64,000 nucleotides of DNA, taken from DATAUK01 sp036268295 (GTDB lineage: Bacteria; Actinomycetota; Actinomycetes; JAFAQI01). The first letter of the stretch is position 1. Each line of letters opens with the position of its first letter. Shown here one piece after another: positions 27,007-36,465 of this stretch. The DNA is taken from assembly GCA_036268295.1 (NCBI GenBank), contig DATAUK010000050.1, positions 1 to 64,000 of the forward strand. Direction: 5' to 3'. The notes below the pieces were generated by a model. The model worked only from the letters and a program-made list of their open reading frames with translations. It made no database searches and was not told the origin of the DNA. The translations under genes and the position numbers were made by a program.

Positions 27007-27806
27007 CGGTCGACTGCTCGACGCATCGCCACCCCGGCGAGCGCAAGCGCCGCCACGCCGTACGCCGTCGTGATGGCGAGCCTGACCACCACACCGGTCC
27101 AATCGGTATGTGCCCGCAGCGCGTCGGCGAGCGCATCAACGGCAAGCGTGCCAGGAACCACCGCTCGCACGCCCCGTGCCACGACCGGCAGGTGCGACGG
27201 CGGGATGATGCCGAGAAACAGCACGATCGTCATCCCGAGCTGGCCGGCGATCGTCGCGAGCTCAGGACGCGGCAGGCTCAACCCCAGCAGGGCGCCGAAT
27301 CCGGCCAGCACCACGGAAGCGACCACGATCACCGGGAGCACGACCCACAAGTGCCCGAAAGGCAGCCGGTAGATCGCCGCGCCGGCGACTGCGGTCACGA
27401 CGGCACCCGGCACGGTGAACGTCGCGTACGACGCGGCGGTGCCGAGGACCACCGCGGCCGGCGAGACCGGAAGTGCGGCGTAATAGTCGAGTGCCGCGTT
27501 GGACCGCAGCGCACCGAACCGTTGTGCCAGCAGGTTCAGCGCGACGAATGCCACGACGAGCACGGTCGAGCCGGCGACGATCGACGCCGAAGTCGCGACA
27601 TCGCCTCGATGCACCACGCCGCGAAGCAGCACGACGAGTCCGAGTGACTGGATGGTGGCAACGACCAACAGCGGGCCACGGGCGACCCGGACCCGGCCGA
27701 GCTGCCCCGCCGCGACGGCCCCGACGGCGGCCACAAACGGCACCCGCACGCCCAGCGGCGGCGCGACCGCCAGCCGTTCGGTCGGATGGGTGCGCAGCTC
27801 AGTCAT
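27003..27806 (-). CDS. ABC-2-type exporter permease
   Basis: A 267-aa integral membrane protein with six predicted helices, including LLVVATIQSLGLVVLLRGVV, VLVVAFVALNLLAQRFG and the paired helices LWVVLPVIVVASVVLAGFGALLG and GMTIVLFLGIIPPSHLP. This fits ABC-2 (drug/polyketide-type) exporters. It overlaps the ATPase gene by ATGA, so the two form one transporter. The substrate is unknown. Confidence 0.83.
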   Translation of the reverse strand: MTELRTHPTERLAVAPPLGVRVPFVAAVGAVAAGQLGRVRVARGPLLVVATIQSLGLVVLLRGVVHRGDVATSASIVAGSTVLVVAFVALNLLAQRFGALRSNAALDYYAALPVSPAAVVLGTAASYATFTVPGAVVTAVAGAAIYRLPFGHLWVVLPVIVVASVVLAGFGALLGLSLPRPELATIAGQLGMTIVLFLGIIPPSHLPVVARGVRAVVPGTLAVDALADALRAHTDWTGVVVRLAITTAYGVAALALAGVAMRRAVDR

Positions 27807-28759
27807 CCGCGTTCCAGATCGTGGTTCAGGCCCCCGAGCGAGAGGTAGACATCCTCAAGGCTAGGCGTCGCGACCGTGAAGTCATCGAGGGCGTCGAAGA
27901 CCGGCCCGCGGGTCAGCCGGTCGAGCACGTCCCGAGCCTGGTCACGCTCCAGCCTGGCGGACCAACGCCGGCCATCCACCACCGCCGAACGCGCCAACAG
28001 CTCGACCGTCCTGTCGTCCAGCGGCGGGTCGTGGCGCCACACCAGATCCACCCGCACGCAGTCGTCGACCGCGGCCTTGAGCCGGCCGGGGGTGTCACAG
28101 GCAATCACCCGGCCGCGATCGAGCACGGCGACCCGGTCGAGGACCGTCTCGGCCTCGATGACGTTGTGGGTGACCAGCACGATCGTCGTCCCGTGCTCGT
28201 CGCGGCGACGGCGCAGCGCCGTCCACACCGCCCGCCTGGCGACCGGATCAAGCCCGGTCGTCGGCTCATCGAGGATGAGCACGTTGCGCTCGGCGGCCAG
28301 CGCACTCGCTACGCAGGCCAGCCGGCGCTGCCCGCCGGACAGCCGAACCAACGGCGTGTCGGCCAGGTCGCCCAAACCGAGCTCGTCGATCAATCCGGTT
28401 GCCTGCCGCCCGGCCTCGGCTCGTCGCGCGCCGCGCAGCCGGGCCGTCGTCTCGACCGCCCGTCGCACCGCGAGCTCGGCGAGTGCCGGCTCGTCCTGGG
28501 CCAGATAGGACACCAGCCGCTTCGCGACCTCACGGTCGGCGAGCAGGTCATGGCCGAACAACGTGAGGGATCCGGCATCGGGCCTGACCAGCCCGACCAG
28601 CTGGCGCACCAACGTGGTCTTGCCGGCGCCGTTGGGACCGAGCAGCCCGAAGACCTCACCGGTCGGGATGTCGAGATCGATGTCGAGGTTGGCCGGGGTG
28701 GCCGCGCCGCGATAGCTCTTCGCCAGCCCACGAACCTCATACGCCGCGCAGCCGTTCAT
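27803..28759 (-). CDS. ABC-2-type exporter ATP-binding protein
   Basis: A 318-aa ATPase. Walker A is GPNGAGKTT, the signature is RLSGGQRRLACVASAL, Walker B is NVLILDEPTTGLDP and the switch His is in VTHNV. The C-terminal 90 residues (DRTVELLARSAVVDGRRWSARLER... TPSLEDVYLSLGG) are typical of NatA/DrrA-like exporters. ATG 28759 was chosen; a longer open frame upstream runs into dnaE. First gene of a probable unit with the permease and the membrane protein. Confidence 0.9.
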   Translation of the reverse strand: MNGCAAYEVRGLAKSYRGAATPANLDIDLDIPTGEVFGLLGPNGAGKTTLVRQLVGLVRPDAGSLTLFGHDLLADREVAKRLVSYLAQDEPALAELAVRRAVETTARLRGARRAEAGRQATGLIDELGLGDLADTPLVRLSGGQRRLACVASALAAERNVLILDEPTTGLDPVARRAVWTALRRRRDEHGTTIVLVTHNVIEAETVLDRVAVLDRGRVIACDTPGRLKAAVDDCVRVDLVWRHDPPLDDRTVELLARSAVVDGRRWSARLERDQARDVLDRLTRGPVFDALDDFTVATPSLEDVYLSLGGLNHDLERG

Positions 28760-28826
28760 CCCACCAGCCTCGCACGTGTCGCTCGAACAGGCCGCGGCGA
28801 TCAGCGGCAAGGCGGCAGGGAGCGCC

Positions 28827-28842
28827 GTGGGCCAGCGCCCAC
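28827..28842 (-). terminator. Hairpin between dnaE and the ABC exporter
   Basis: A perfect 6-bp stem, GTGGGC and GCCCAC, around a 4-nt loop, placed 46 bases after the dnaE stop. There is no T-tract, so it would be an atypical terminator. It is given because it falls exactly in the gap where dnaE transcription might end. Confidence 0.3.
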
Positions 28843-28887
28843 AAGCGACCGACAACCCAGCCGATCGGCCGCTGGGCGCCGCGGCGG

Positions 28888-31800
28888 TCAGTTGCTGATG
28901 CAGGCGGGGCCCAGCAGTTCCTTCAAGTCCGCCATCAGAGCGGGGGCGGCCGTGACCCGGAGCCGTTCGTCGAGGCGCAGCACGGTGGAGCGCCCGGCAG
29001 AGGTCAGCTGCAGCTGCACCTCGGTAGTGCCGGGATGGTTGGCGAGCACCTCCTTGAGCCGCTCGACGACCGGTGGGGTGCAGCGATTGGCCGGTAGCGA
29101 CACCGTCACCGGCCCGCGCGGGCCCTCGCTGACGTCCGGGACGGTGACCTCGAGCGCGATCAGCCGCGGGGTGTCTTCGCGCTTGTCGATCCGGGCCCGA
29201 ATGAGCACGACGGCATCCTCGGCGAGCAACACCCCGCACACCTGGTAGGTCGCCGGGAAGAACAGCACCTCGACCGCGCCTTCAAGATCCTCCAGTGTCG
29301 CGGTCGCCCAGGAGTCACCGCGTTTGGTCATCTTGCGCGCAACCGTCGAGAGGATGCCGCCGATCGTCACGACGGTGCCGTCAGCGCGGTCCTCACCTGA
29401 CAGCGCCGACACCGGGCAGTCAACCGCTGCGGCGATCACGTGCTCGATGCCCAGCAGCGGGTGATCCGAGACGTAGAGGCCGAGCATCTCGCGCTCGTAG
29501 GCCAGCAGGATCGTCTTGTCCCACTCGGTGACCGGGATCACCAGCTCCATGCCGAGCGAGGGTGCTGCGTCCTCGTCGCCGCCGAACAGGTCGAACTGTC
29601 CGACTGCCTCGTTGCGCTTGGTGTCCATGCAGGCATCGACCGCCTCGGCGTGCACCCGCAGCAGTCCTTGCCTGGTGTGGCCCAGCGAGTCGAAGGCGCC
29701 GGCCTTGATCAGCGACTCGATGACCTTCTTGTTGCACACCACCGGCTCGACTTTTGCCAGGAAGTCAGCGAAGCCGGCGTAGGCACCCTTGCTCTTGCGG
29801 GTGGCACAGATCGACGCGACGACGTTGGTTCCGACGTTGCGGATCCCGGCCAGGCCATAGCGGATGTCGGTGCTGACCGGCGAGAAGTCGGCGCCGGAGG
29901 AGTTGACGTCGGGCGGCAGCACCTTCACGCCCATCCGGCGGCACTCGTGCAGGTAGAGAGCGCTCTTGTCCTTGTCGTCGCGCACCGAAGTAAGAAGCGC
30001 CGCCATGTATTCGGCTGGATAGCGGCCTTTGAGGTACGCCGTCCAGTACGAGACCAGGCCGTAGCCGGCGGAATGTGACTTGTTGAAGGCGTAGTCGGCG
30101 AACGGGATCAGGGTGTCCCACAGCTTGTCGATCGCGGCATCGCTGTAGCCGTTGGCGTGCATGCCCTCGCGGAACGGCACCTTCTCCTTGTCGAGGATGG
30201 ACTTCTTCTTCTTGCCCATCGCGCGACGCAGCAGGTCGGCCTGGCCGAGGGAGTAGCCGGCGACCTTCTGCGCGATCGCCATCACCTGCTCCTGGTAGAC
30301 GATCACGCCGTAGGTCTCGGCGAGGATGTCCGCGAGCGGCGCCTCGAGCTCGGGGTGGATCGGGACTCTCGGCGACCGGCCGTGCTTGCGTTCGACGTAG
30401 GCGATGTGGCTGCCCATCCCCATCGGGCCGGGCCGGTAGAGCGCCTGGAGCGCGGCGATGTCCTCGAAAGTCGAGGGTTGCAGCGAACGGATCAGCGAGC
30501 GCATCGGCCCGCCTTCGAACTGGAAGATGCCGATCGTGTCGCCGCGACACAGCAGCTCGTAGGCCTCCGGTCGATCGAAAGGAAGCGTCTCGAGCTCGAT
30601 CTCCTCGCCGCGGTTCTCCTTGATGTGGCGCAGCGCGTCGTCGAGAACAGTCAGGTTGCGCAGGCCGAGGAAGTCCATCTTGAGCAGGCCGAGCGACTCG
30701 CAGGCACCCATGTCGAACTGGGTGATGATGGCGCCGTCCTGCTCGCGGCGCTGGATTGGGATGACGTCGAGCAGTGGCTCGCGCGACAGGATCACACCGG
30801 CGGCGTGAACCCCCCACTGCCGGCGCAGCCCTTCGAGCGGTAGCGCGGTGTCGACGACCTTCTTGACGTCGGGCTCGGACTCATACAGCACGCGGAACTC
30901 TTTTGCCTCGCCGTAGCGCTCGTGCTTCGCGTCGAAGATCCCAGCCAGCGGGATGTCCTTGCCCATGACCGCCGCCGGCATCGCCTTGGTGATCTTGTCG
31001 CCGATGCCGTACGGGAAGCCGAGCACCCTGGCGGCGTCCTTGATCGCGGCCTTCGCCTTGATCGTGGAGTAGGTGATGATCTGGCTGACCCGGTCCTCGC
31101 CGTACTTCTCGGTGGCGTAGCGGATCATGTCGCCGCGGCGGCGCTCGTCGAAGTCGAGGTCGATATCCGGCATCGACACCCGCTCCGGGTTGAGGAACCG
31201 CTCGAACAGCAGGCCGTGGACGATCGGGTCGAGCTCGGTGACCCGCAGCGCGTAAGCGACCAGCGACCCGGTCGCCGAGCCACGGCCCGGGCCGACCCGA
31301 ATGCCGGACTCGCGGGCGTGGCGGCAGAGGTCGGCGACGACCAGGAAGTAGCCGGGGAAGCCCATCTGGGCGATGACGCCGAGCTCGTAGGCCGCCCGCT
31401 CGCGATATTCGGCCGGGACGCCGGCGGGGAACCGCGACTCGAGGCCCTGCTCGACCTCGCTGAGCAGCCAGGTCTGCTCGGTATGGCCTTCCGGTACGTC
31501 GAAGCGCGGCAGCAGGTCGGCGCCCTCGTCGAAGCTCACCTCGCACCGTGCTGCGATCAGCAAGGTGTTGTCGCACGCCTCAGGCAGCTCACGCCAAACC
31601 GCACGCATCTCCTGCTGGGTCTTGAGGTAGAACTCGTGGGAGTGCAGCCGGAACCGGTTCGGGTCGGCCATCGTCTTGCCCGACTGCACGCACAACAGGA
31701 CCTCGTGCGACTCGGCATCTGCGGCGTAGGTGTAGTGCAGGTCGTTGGTCGCGATCAGCGGGATCTGGAGGTCGGCGGCCAGCCGGAGCAGGTCGGCGCG

Positions 31801-32415
31801 CACCCGGCTTTGGATCTCGAGACCGTGCTCCATCATCTCGCAGAAGAACGACTCGCGGCCGAAGATGTCCTGCAGCTCGCCGGCGGCCGCCCGCGCCGCG
31901 GCGTAGTCCCCCATCCGCAGCCGGGTCTGGATCTCGCCCGACGGGCAGCCGGTGGTCGCGATCATGCCCTTGGCGTAGGCCGCGAGCAGCTCGCGGTCGG
32001 CGCGCGGCTTGTAGTAGTAGCCCTCGAGGCTGGACCGGCTGGCGAGCCGGAACAGGTTGTGCATGCCCTCGGTGGTCTCGGCGAGTAGCGTCATGTGGGT
32101 GAACGCGCCGCCTCCGGACACATCGTCCTCGCCGCCGCTGCCCCACCGCACCTTGGTCCGCTCGAACCGGCTGTTGCCGGGCGTGACGTAGGCCTCCATG
32201 CCGATGATCGGCTTGACGCCGGCGGCAGTGCCCTTCTTCCAGAACTCATACGCCCCGAAGACGTTGCCGTGGTCGGTCATCGCCAGCGCCGGCATGCCCA
32301 TCCGGGCCGCCTCGGTGAACAGGTCCGATACCCGGGCCGCCCCGTCGAGCATGGAATATTCGCTGTGCACGTGCAGGTGCACGAACTGCTCGGCGGCGGA
32401 CGGCACGGACGTCAC
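28888..32415 (-). CDS. dnaE: DNA polymerase III alpha subunit
   Basis: Main replicative polymerase, 1,175 aa. The N-terminal PHP domain opens with FVHLHVHSEYSMLDG. The polymerase-family catalytic aspartates are in MPDIDLDFDERRR, with VGPGRGSATGSLVAY close by and ADYAFNKSHSAGYGLVSYWTAYLKG further on. The C-terminal OB-fold (VVTIGGILSTVARKMTKRG) is complete. GTG 32415 start. Its C-terminus (GPACISN) is short, as in DnaE1. Stands alone, with gaps of 173 bp upstream and 128 bp downstream. Confidence 0.97.
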   Translation of the reverse strand: MTSVPSAAEQFVHLHVHSEYSMLDGAARVSDLFTEAARMGMPALAMTDHGNVFGAYEFWKKGTAAGVKPIIGMEAYVTPGNSRFERTKVRWGSGGEDDVSGGGAFTHMTLLAETTEGMHNLFRLASRSSLEGYYYKPRADRELLAAYAKGMIATTGCPSGEIQTRLRMGDYAAARAAAGELQDIFGRESFFCEMMEHGLEIQSRVRADLLRLAADLQIPLIATNDLHYTYAADAESHEVLLCVQSGKTMADPNRFRLHSHEFYLKTQQEMRAVWRELPEACDNTLLIAARCEVSFDEGADLLPRFDVPEGHTEQTWLLSEVEQGLESRFPAGVPAEYRERAAYELGVIAQMGFPGYFLVVADLCRHARESGIRVGPGRGSATGSLVAYALRVTELDPIVHGLLFERFLNPERVSMPDIDLDFDERRRGDMIRYATEKYGEDRVSQIITYSTIKAKAAIKDAARVLGFPYGIGDKITKAMPAAVMGKDIPLAGIFDAKHERYGEAKEFRVLYESEPDVKKVVDTALPLEGLRRQWGVHAAGVILSREPLLDVIPIQRREQDGAIITQFDMGACESLGLLKMDFLGLRNLTVLDDALRHIKENRGEEIELETLPFDRPEAYELLCRGDTIGIFQFEGGPMRSLIRSLQPSTFEDIAALQALYRPGPMGMGSHIAYVERKHGRSPRVPIHPELEAPLADILAETYGVIVYQEQVMAIAQKVAGYSLGQADLLRRAMGKKKKSILDKEKVPFREGMHANGYSDAAIDKLWDTLIPFADYAFNKSHSAGYGLVSYWTAYLKGRYPAEYMAALLTSVRDDKDKSALYLHECRRMGVKVLPPDVNSSGADFSPVSTDIRYGLAGIRNVGTNVVASICATRKSKGAYAGFADFLAKVEPVVCNKKVIESLIKAGAFDSLGHTRQGLLRVHAEAVDACMDTKRNEAVGQFDLFGGDEDAAPSLGMELVIPVTEWDKTILLAYEREMLGLYVSDHPLLGIEHVIAAAVDCPVSALSGEDRADGTVVTIGGILSTVARKMTKRGDSWATATLEDLEGAVEVLFFPATYQVCGVLLAEDAVVLIRARIDKREDTPRLIALEVTVPDVSEGPRGPVTVSLPANRCTPPVVERLKEVLANHPGTTEVQLQLTSAGRSTVLRLDERLRVTAAPALMADLKELLGPACISN

Positions 32416-32588
32416 GGACGCAGCTGCTCCAAACGATGGCGCGAAGGCTTCGGCCGCTGGGGGCTTGGCCGGGATACTGCCGTTCTAACACGGCGCAGCG
32501 ACACCCTCGGCGTGTCGGTACGGCGCGTCGCCGAGACCGTAGGTCCGGCCCTGCCGGAGCCGGTTCGCAGTCTGATCTCTGTCGCCTC

Positions 32589-33494
32589 TCAGTCGCCGGC
32601 GAACTCCAACGGCGGCACCGTCCCGATCGTCTGCGGCTCGAGCGGAACGATCATCAACGCCTGCTGCGGCACTGACGAGGGCGCCGGGTCGAGGACCCGC
32701 ACATCGGGCGATGTCGCGAGCCGCTCCAGCTGATCCGGCGCTGCGGTCACGACCATCGCGAAGACACAGCCGGCGCCGGCCCCGATCCCGCTCGCGTCGA
32801 CCTTCGCCTGCCGTGCCTCGCCGGCGTACGCCGAGACCACAGCCTTGTTGGCGGCGCTCGGATCAGCGGCCGCGATCGCCACCCGCTTTCGGTAGTTGGC
32901 GACGACGGTGCGCGCCTCGGCCTGCACCTCGTCGAGGTCAACAGCCAGATCGCGGTTCGCAATGACCGTGATCGTGTGGATGTCGCCGTCTGCCGGTGGC
33001 GCAACCCGGGCAAACGCCCGGATCAGCTGCACGCCGGTCAGCCCGTCGAGCTGGGCGCCGAGTGCGGCGGCCGTGAGATAGCCGCTCAGATCCACGACAG
33101 CGGTCACCTGGCCGGCCGACCCGCCGGCGGTCATCGCCTTGAGCCGGCTCTGCGCGGTGGCGAGGTAGCCGGCGACCGGCTGCCCGGCGGTCGGGCCCAG
33201 CACGTCGTTCGGCAGCGGTGGGCTCGAGGCCACCGTCGAGGTGGGCTTGACCGCTCGGTGCAGGTCACCGCCGGTGGCGGCCAGCAGCACAGCCGCCGCG
33301 GCGACCACCACGACCGCGGCGGTGATGACGGGTTCCCGGCGTACCAGCCGACCGACGACCTGCCCGGGCGCACCGGTCGACTCTGTGGTGCGGCGACCGG
33401 CACCGCCGATCCGGCGCAACGCGCCACCGAGGCGCGGCACGAGGCGTTGGTCCAACCGGGCAAGCAAGGACCGACGGCCGGGCCGCTCGCTCAC
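32589..33494 (-). CDS. Single-pass membrane protein of unknown function
   Basis: A 301-aa protein: basic cytoplasmic N-terminus of about 55 residues (RRSLLARLDQRLVPRLGGALRR), one helix (VITAAVVVVAAAAVLLAATGG) and an outside domain of about 220 residues. The outside domain has TAVVDLSGYLTAAALGAQLDGL and a Cys in AGAGCVFAMVV. This topology is like anchored extracytoplasmic domains, but I do not recognise the fold; it is not an obvious FtsQ (no POTRA-like motif). GTG 33494 overlaps the rluD stop as GTGA. Confidence 0.72.
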   Translation of the reverse strand: MSERPGRRSLLARLDQRLVPRLGGALRRIGGAGRRTTESTGAPGQVVGRLVRREPVITAAVVVVAAAAVLLAATGGDLHRAVKPTSTVASSPPLPNDVLGPTAGQPVAGYLATAQSRLKAMTAGGSAGQVTAVVDLSGYLTAAALGAQLDGLTGVQLIRAFARVAPPADGDIHTITVIANRDLAVDLDEVQAEARTVVANYRKRVAIAAADPSAANKAVVSAYAGEARQAKVDASGIGAGAGCVFAMVVTAAPDQLERLATSPDVRVLDPAPSSVPQQALMIVPLEPQTIGTVPPLEFAGD

Positions 33495-34420
33495 AACGAT
33501 CCAGCCAGCAGGTCGAGCGCGTGCTGCAAATCGGCCGGCGGGGGGCTGGTGAACTTCATCTCGCGGCCGTCAGCGGGATGGGCGAAGCCGAGGGCACTGG
33601 CATGCAGCCATTGCCGCTCCAGACCGAGCCGGGCGCAGAGCGTCGGATCGGCGCCGTAGGTGAGGTCGCCGACGCACGGATGGCGGACCGCGGCCATGTG
33701 CACCCGGATCTGGTGCGTCCGTCCGGTCTCAAGCTTGATCTCGAGCAAGCTGGCCGCGCGGAACGCCTCCAGCGTCTCGTAGTGGGTCACGCTGGGCCTG
33801 CCACCGGCGACGATCGCCCACCTGTAATCGTGGGTCGGATGCCGGTCGATCGGCGCATCGATCGTGCCGCTACTCGGGTCTGGATGGCCCTGGACCAACG
33901 CCGTGTAGCGCTTGTCGACGATTCGCTGCCGGAACGCGTCCTTCAGCGCGGAGTACGCCCGCTCGCTCTTCGCCACCACCATCAGTCCGGTCGTCCCGAC
34001 ATCGAGGCGATGCACGATGCCCTGCCGCTCAGCCGCACCCGAGGTCGACAGTTGATATCCGGCCGCCGCAAGGCCGCCGATCACCGTCGGGCCGGACCAG
34101 CCGGGGCTCGGATGGGCCGCAACTCCTACCGGCTTGTCGACGACGACCAGGTCCTCATCGTCGTACACGACTCGTAAACCCGGCACCCGCTCGGCAGCCG
34201 CCGGTGCCGCCGTCTCCGGCTCGGGCAGCGAGACCTCGAGCCACGAGCCCGTCGACACCCGGTCGGACTTCGCCGGCGCCCGGCCGTCGACCAGCACCGC
34301 GCCCGCGCCGACCAGGTCAGCCGCCGACGTCCGGGACAGACCGAACAACCGGGCCAGCGCGACATCGACCCGCAGGCCGTCGAGCCCGTCCGGCAGCGGC
34401 ACCCGCCGGGCGTGGCTCAC
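33491..34420 (-). CDS. rluD: RluD-family 23S rRNA pseudouridine synthase
   Basis: A 309-aa protein: N-terminal S4 RNA-binding domain (VDVALARLFGLSRTSAADLVGAGAVLVDG) and the RluA-type catalytic domain with HRLDVGTTGLMVVAK, where the Asp is the catalytic residue, and ETGRTHQIRVHMA. GTG 34420 overlaps the lspA stop as GTGA; lspA-rluD linkage is common in bacteria. The exact target uridines cannot be told. Confidence 0.93.
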   Translation of the reverse strand: MSHARRVPLPDGLDGLRVDVALARLFGLSRTSAADLVGAGAVLVDGRAPAKSDRVSTGSWLEVSLPEPETAAPAAAERVPGLRVVYDDEDLVVVDKPVGVAAHPSPGWSGPTVIGGLAAAGYQLSTSGAAERQGIVHRLDVGTTGLMVVAKSERAYSALKDAFRQRIVDKRYTALVQGHPDPSSGTIDAPIDRHPTHDYRWAIVAGGRPSVTHYETLEAFRAASLLEIKLETGRTHQIRVHMAAVRHPCVGDLTYGADPTLCARLGLERQWLHASALGFAHPADGREMKFTSPPPADLQHALDLLAGSL

Positions 34421-34959
34421 CTTCGCGAGCCGTCGAGCTCGATCCCGCGCGTGGCGAGCAGGACCGCGAGCAGGCCCCCGGTGACGATCGCGGAATCCGC
34501 GAGGTTGAACACCGGCCAGTGCGGGAGCTGGATCCAGTCGATGACGTAGCCACGAAACACCGCCGGCGAGCGAAACACCCGGTCCGCGAGGTTGCCCAGG
34601 GCGCCGCCGAGCAGCAGGCCGAGCGCGGTGGCCCAGGCCCTGGACTGCAGCGAGCGGGCGGTGCGGATGATGACAACCGCCACCCCCACCGCGACCGCGG
34701 TGAAGACCACCGTGATCCCCGGCCCGATGCTGAACGCGGCGCCAGGATTTCGGGTCAGCGTCAGCATCAGGAAATGACCCAGGACGTGGACCGGTGCTCG
34801 GTCGGACAGCTTGGCCACCACGATCTGCTTGCTGACGACGTCGGCCACCAGGATGACGGCGGCCGTCGTCGCGAGCCATCGGGTACGCCGATGAGCCGCG
34901 ATCTGCTCGGGTGGCTCGGCGGCTACCGCCGCTCCTCGCGCTGCTTGCATGACACACAC
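34417..34959 (-). CDS. lspA: Lipoprotein signal peptidase (signal peptidase II)
   Basis: Membrane aspartyl protease removing signal peptides from diacylated lipoproteins. It has 180 aa with four helices. Catalytic aspartates are in GGALGNLADRVFR and VFNLADSAIVTGG; the region RNPGAAFSIG is conserved. ATG 34959 overlaps the 3' end of the DksA-like gene by 37 bases; the ATG at 34950 is an alternative. Works after Lgt (8.8-9.7 kb). Confidence 0.94.
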   Translation of the reverse strand: MCVMQAARGAAVAAEPPEQIAAHRRTRWLATTAAVILVADVVSKQIVVAKLSDRAPVHVLGHFLMLTLTRNPGAAFSIGPGITVVFTAVAVGVAVVIIRTARSLQSRAWATALGLLLGGALGNLADRVFRSPAVFRGYVIDWIQLPHWPVFNLADSAIVTGGLLAVLLATRGIELDGSRR

Positions 34960-36380
34960 AGGGTTGCACGCGGGAAGGCTTGCAGCCGGCCCTTGCCGAT
35001 CGGATTGCCGCAGCTTTCACAGATCCCGTAGGTGCGGTCCTCGAGCCGCTGAATCGCGCGCTCGACCTGCGAGAGCAGGTCACGGCTGTTCGCGGCCAGC
35101 GACATCTCGTGCTCGCGCTCGAAGGTCTTGGTGCCAGCGTCAGCCTGGTCATCGCCGGCGCCCTCACCGCTGTCGCGCTGCATCGCCGCAAACGACTGCT
35201 CGGCGTCGCTGATCTCCTCCCGCAGCGCGTTTGCCTGCGCGTCGAGCTCGTTGCGGATCTTGGTGAGCTCGGGCTTGGTCCAAGGTCGCTCGCCCGGCAG
35301 GACCGTCGCACCTGGCTTCGCGATACGAGCCGGCTCGACCTCGGCCTTTGCCGGTGCGGCCTTTTCCGCCGCCGCCCGGATCAGCGCCGCCTTCTCGGCC
35401 GCCGCATCCGCGACCGGGTCAGACGGCGGCGCCTCCGGCTCGGCGGTCTGTGCCGCCTTGCTGGCCTTGCTGGCCTTGCTGGCCTTGCTGGCCTTGGTGA
35501 GCGTCGCTGCGCCGGTCGTCTTGGTGGCGGCGCCCGTTGCGGGCGCAGCCTTGGTCGCCGACGCGGTTGCCTTCGCCGGCTTCGGCGCAGCCTTCGCAGC
35601 CGCTGCCTTGCTCGCTGCGGGCTTCGCCGAGCCGGCCCTGGCTGAGGCGGTTTTGCTGGTCGCGGCCGTGCTCGTCGCGGCCGTGCTCGTCGCGGCCTTA
35701 GCGGTTGCGGTCTTGCCGACCGGCTGCTTCTTCGCGGCCGGCGCCGCCTTCGATGCGGCTGGCTTCTTCGCCGGCGCGGCCTTCGCGGGCGCTGGCTTCT
35801 TCGTCGCGGCTGCCCTCTTGGCCGGCGCCGCCTTCGATGCGGCTGGCTTCGTCGCAGCTGTCTTCTTGACCGCAGTCGTCTTGTTGGCCGCGGTGGGCTT
35901 CTTAGCCGGAGCCGCCTTCGTTGCGCCGCCGGCCGACTTCACCGGCGCGGCTTTTCGAGCCGGCGCGGCTTTCCTAGCTGGCGCAGCCTTGTGTGCCGTC
36001 GCGGTCTTGCTCGGCGCCGTCTTCGCAGCGGCGGTGGACTTCTTCGCCGGACTGCCCGCCTTGGACGGCGCAGCCTTGGGGGCCGCCGACTTCTTGGTCG
36101 CAACGGTCTTCGCCGGCACTGCCGACTTGGCAGCGGGTGATGCCTTCTTGGACACCGCGGCTTTACTGACAGACACCCCCTTCTTGGCCGTCGCCGACTT
36201 GCCGGCCGCCGCCGCGCCGGTCCGTTTCGCGGCCGCCGGAGCGGCTGGGCTCACTGCAGCCGCGGCAGCCGCCGTCAGCGGCGAGCTCGTTGTGGGCGTC
36301 GCGGCGGCTTCGACGGTGTCACGACGCGTCCCCACGAGGCGGCGCAGCCGACCGCCGATGGTCGAACGGTCGCGTGCCAC
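34923..36380 (-). CDS. DksA/TraR-type zinc-finger protein with long Lys/Ala-rich histone-H1-like region
   Basis: A 485-aa protein in two halves. Residues 40 to about 330 are low-complexity Ala/Lys/Pro/Ser/Thr with repeated AAPAKK/KAAP units and a KASKASKASKAS run, like histone H1 tails. The C-terminal 120 residues form a DksA/TraR domain: coiled-coil arms (KPELTKIRNELDAQANALREEI...) and a zinc finger, CESCGNPIGKGRL... CVSC. DksA-like proteins bind RNA polymerase's secondary channel. The basic region is probably a nucleic-acid binding tether (inference). GTG 36380 is preceded by GGAGG at 5 bases and a good promoter. Confidence 0.85.
   Translation of the reverse strand: MARDRSTIGGRLRRLVGTRRDTVEAAATPTTSSPLTAAAAAAVSPAAPAAAKRTGAAAAGKSATAKKGVSVSKAAVSKKASPAAKSAVPAKTVATKKSAAPKAAPSKAGSPAKKSTAAAKTAPSKTATAHKAAPARKAAPARKAAPVKSAGGATKAAPAKKPTAANKTTAVKKTAATKPAASKAAPAKRAAATKKPAPAKAAPAKKPAASKAAPAAKKQPVGKTATAKAATSTAATSTAATSKTASARAGSAKPAASKAAAAKAAPKPAKATASATKAAPATGAATKTTGAATLTKASKASKASKASKAAQTAEPEAPPSDPVADAAAEKAALIRAAAEKAAPAKAEVEPARIAKPGATVLPGERPWTKPELTKIRNELDAQANALREEISDAEQSFAAMQRDSGEGAGDDQADAGTKTFEREHEMSLAANSRDLLSQVERAIQRLEDRTYGICESCGNPIGKGRLQAFPRATLCVSCKQREERR
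35455..35499 (-). repeat. 9-bp tandem repeat (4 exact and 1 near copy)
   Basis: Five head-to-tail copies of gccttgctg (plus strand), the last with one change, coding for (SKA)n. In-frame units allow length variation by slippage without frameshift. Confidence 0.9.
35659..35697 (-). repeat. 15-bp tandem repeat, 2.6 copies
   Basis: Two perfect copies of gtcgcggccgtgctc (plus strand) and a partial third, coding for repeated ATSTA units in the H1-like region of the DksA-type protein. Confidence 0.88.
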
Positions 36381-36436
36381 CTTGGCCTCCCGGATCCGTA
36401 ATCAGTGACCCTCGGCCGCCGATCTTGGGTGTGCGA

Positions 36437-36465
36437 AGGATAAGACTGCGCTGAACCACCGGCAA
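36437..36465 (-). promoter_or_regulatory. Sigma-70-type promoter of the DksA-like/lspA/rluD unit
   Basis: Minus-strand TTGCCG, 17 bases, TATCCT, about 57 bases before the GTG at 36380. Both hexamers fit actinobacterial housekeeping promoters. Transcription would include the DksA-like gene, lspA, rluD and the anchored hypothetical gene, all of which overlap. Confidence 0.55.

Noticed and set aside
32589..33494. Anchored hypothetical protein as a displaced FtsQ
   Set aside because: Topology is similar (short basic N-terminus, one helix, outside domain), but no POTRA-like or FtsQ beta-domain motif could be seen. Kept as hypothetical.
34923..36380. A true histone or HU protein
   Set aside because: The basic part is low-complexity and lacks an HU fold; the folded end is DksA/TraR.
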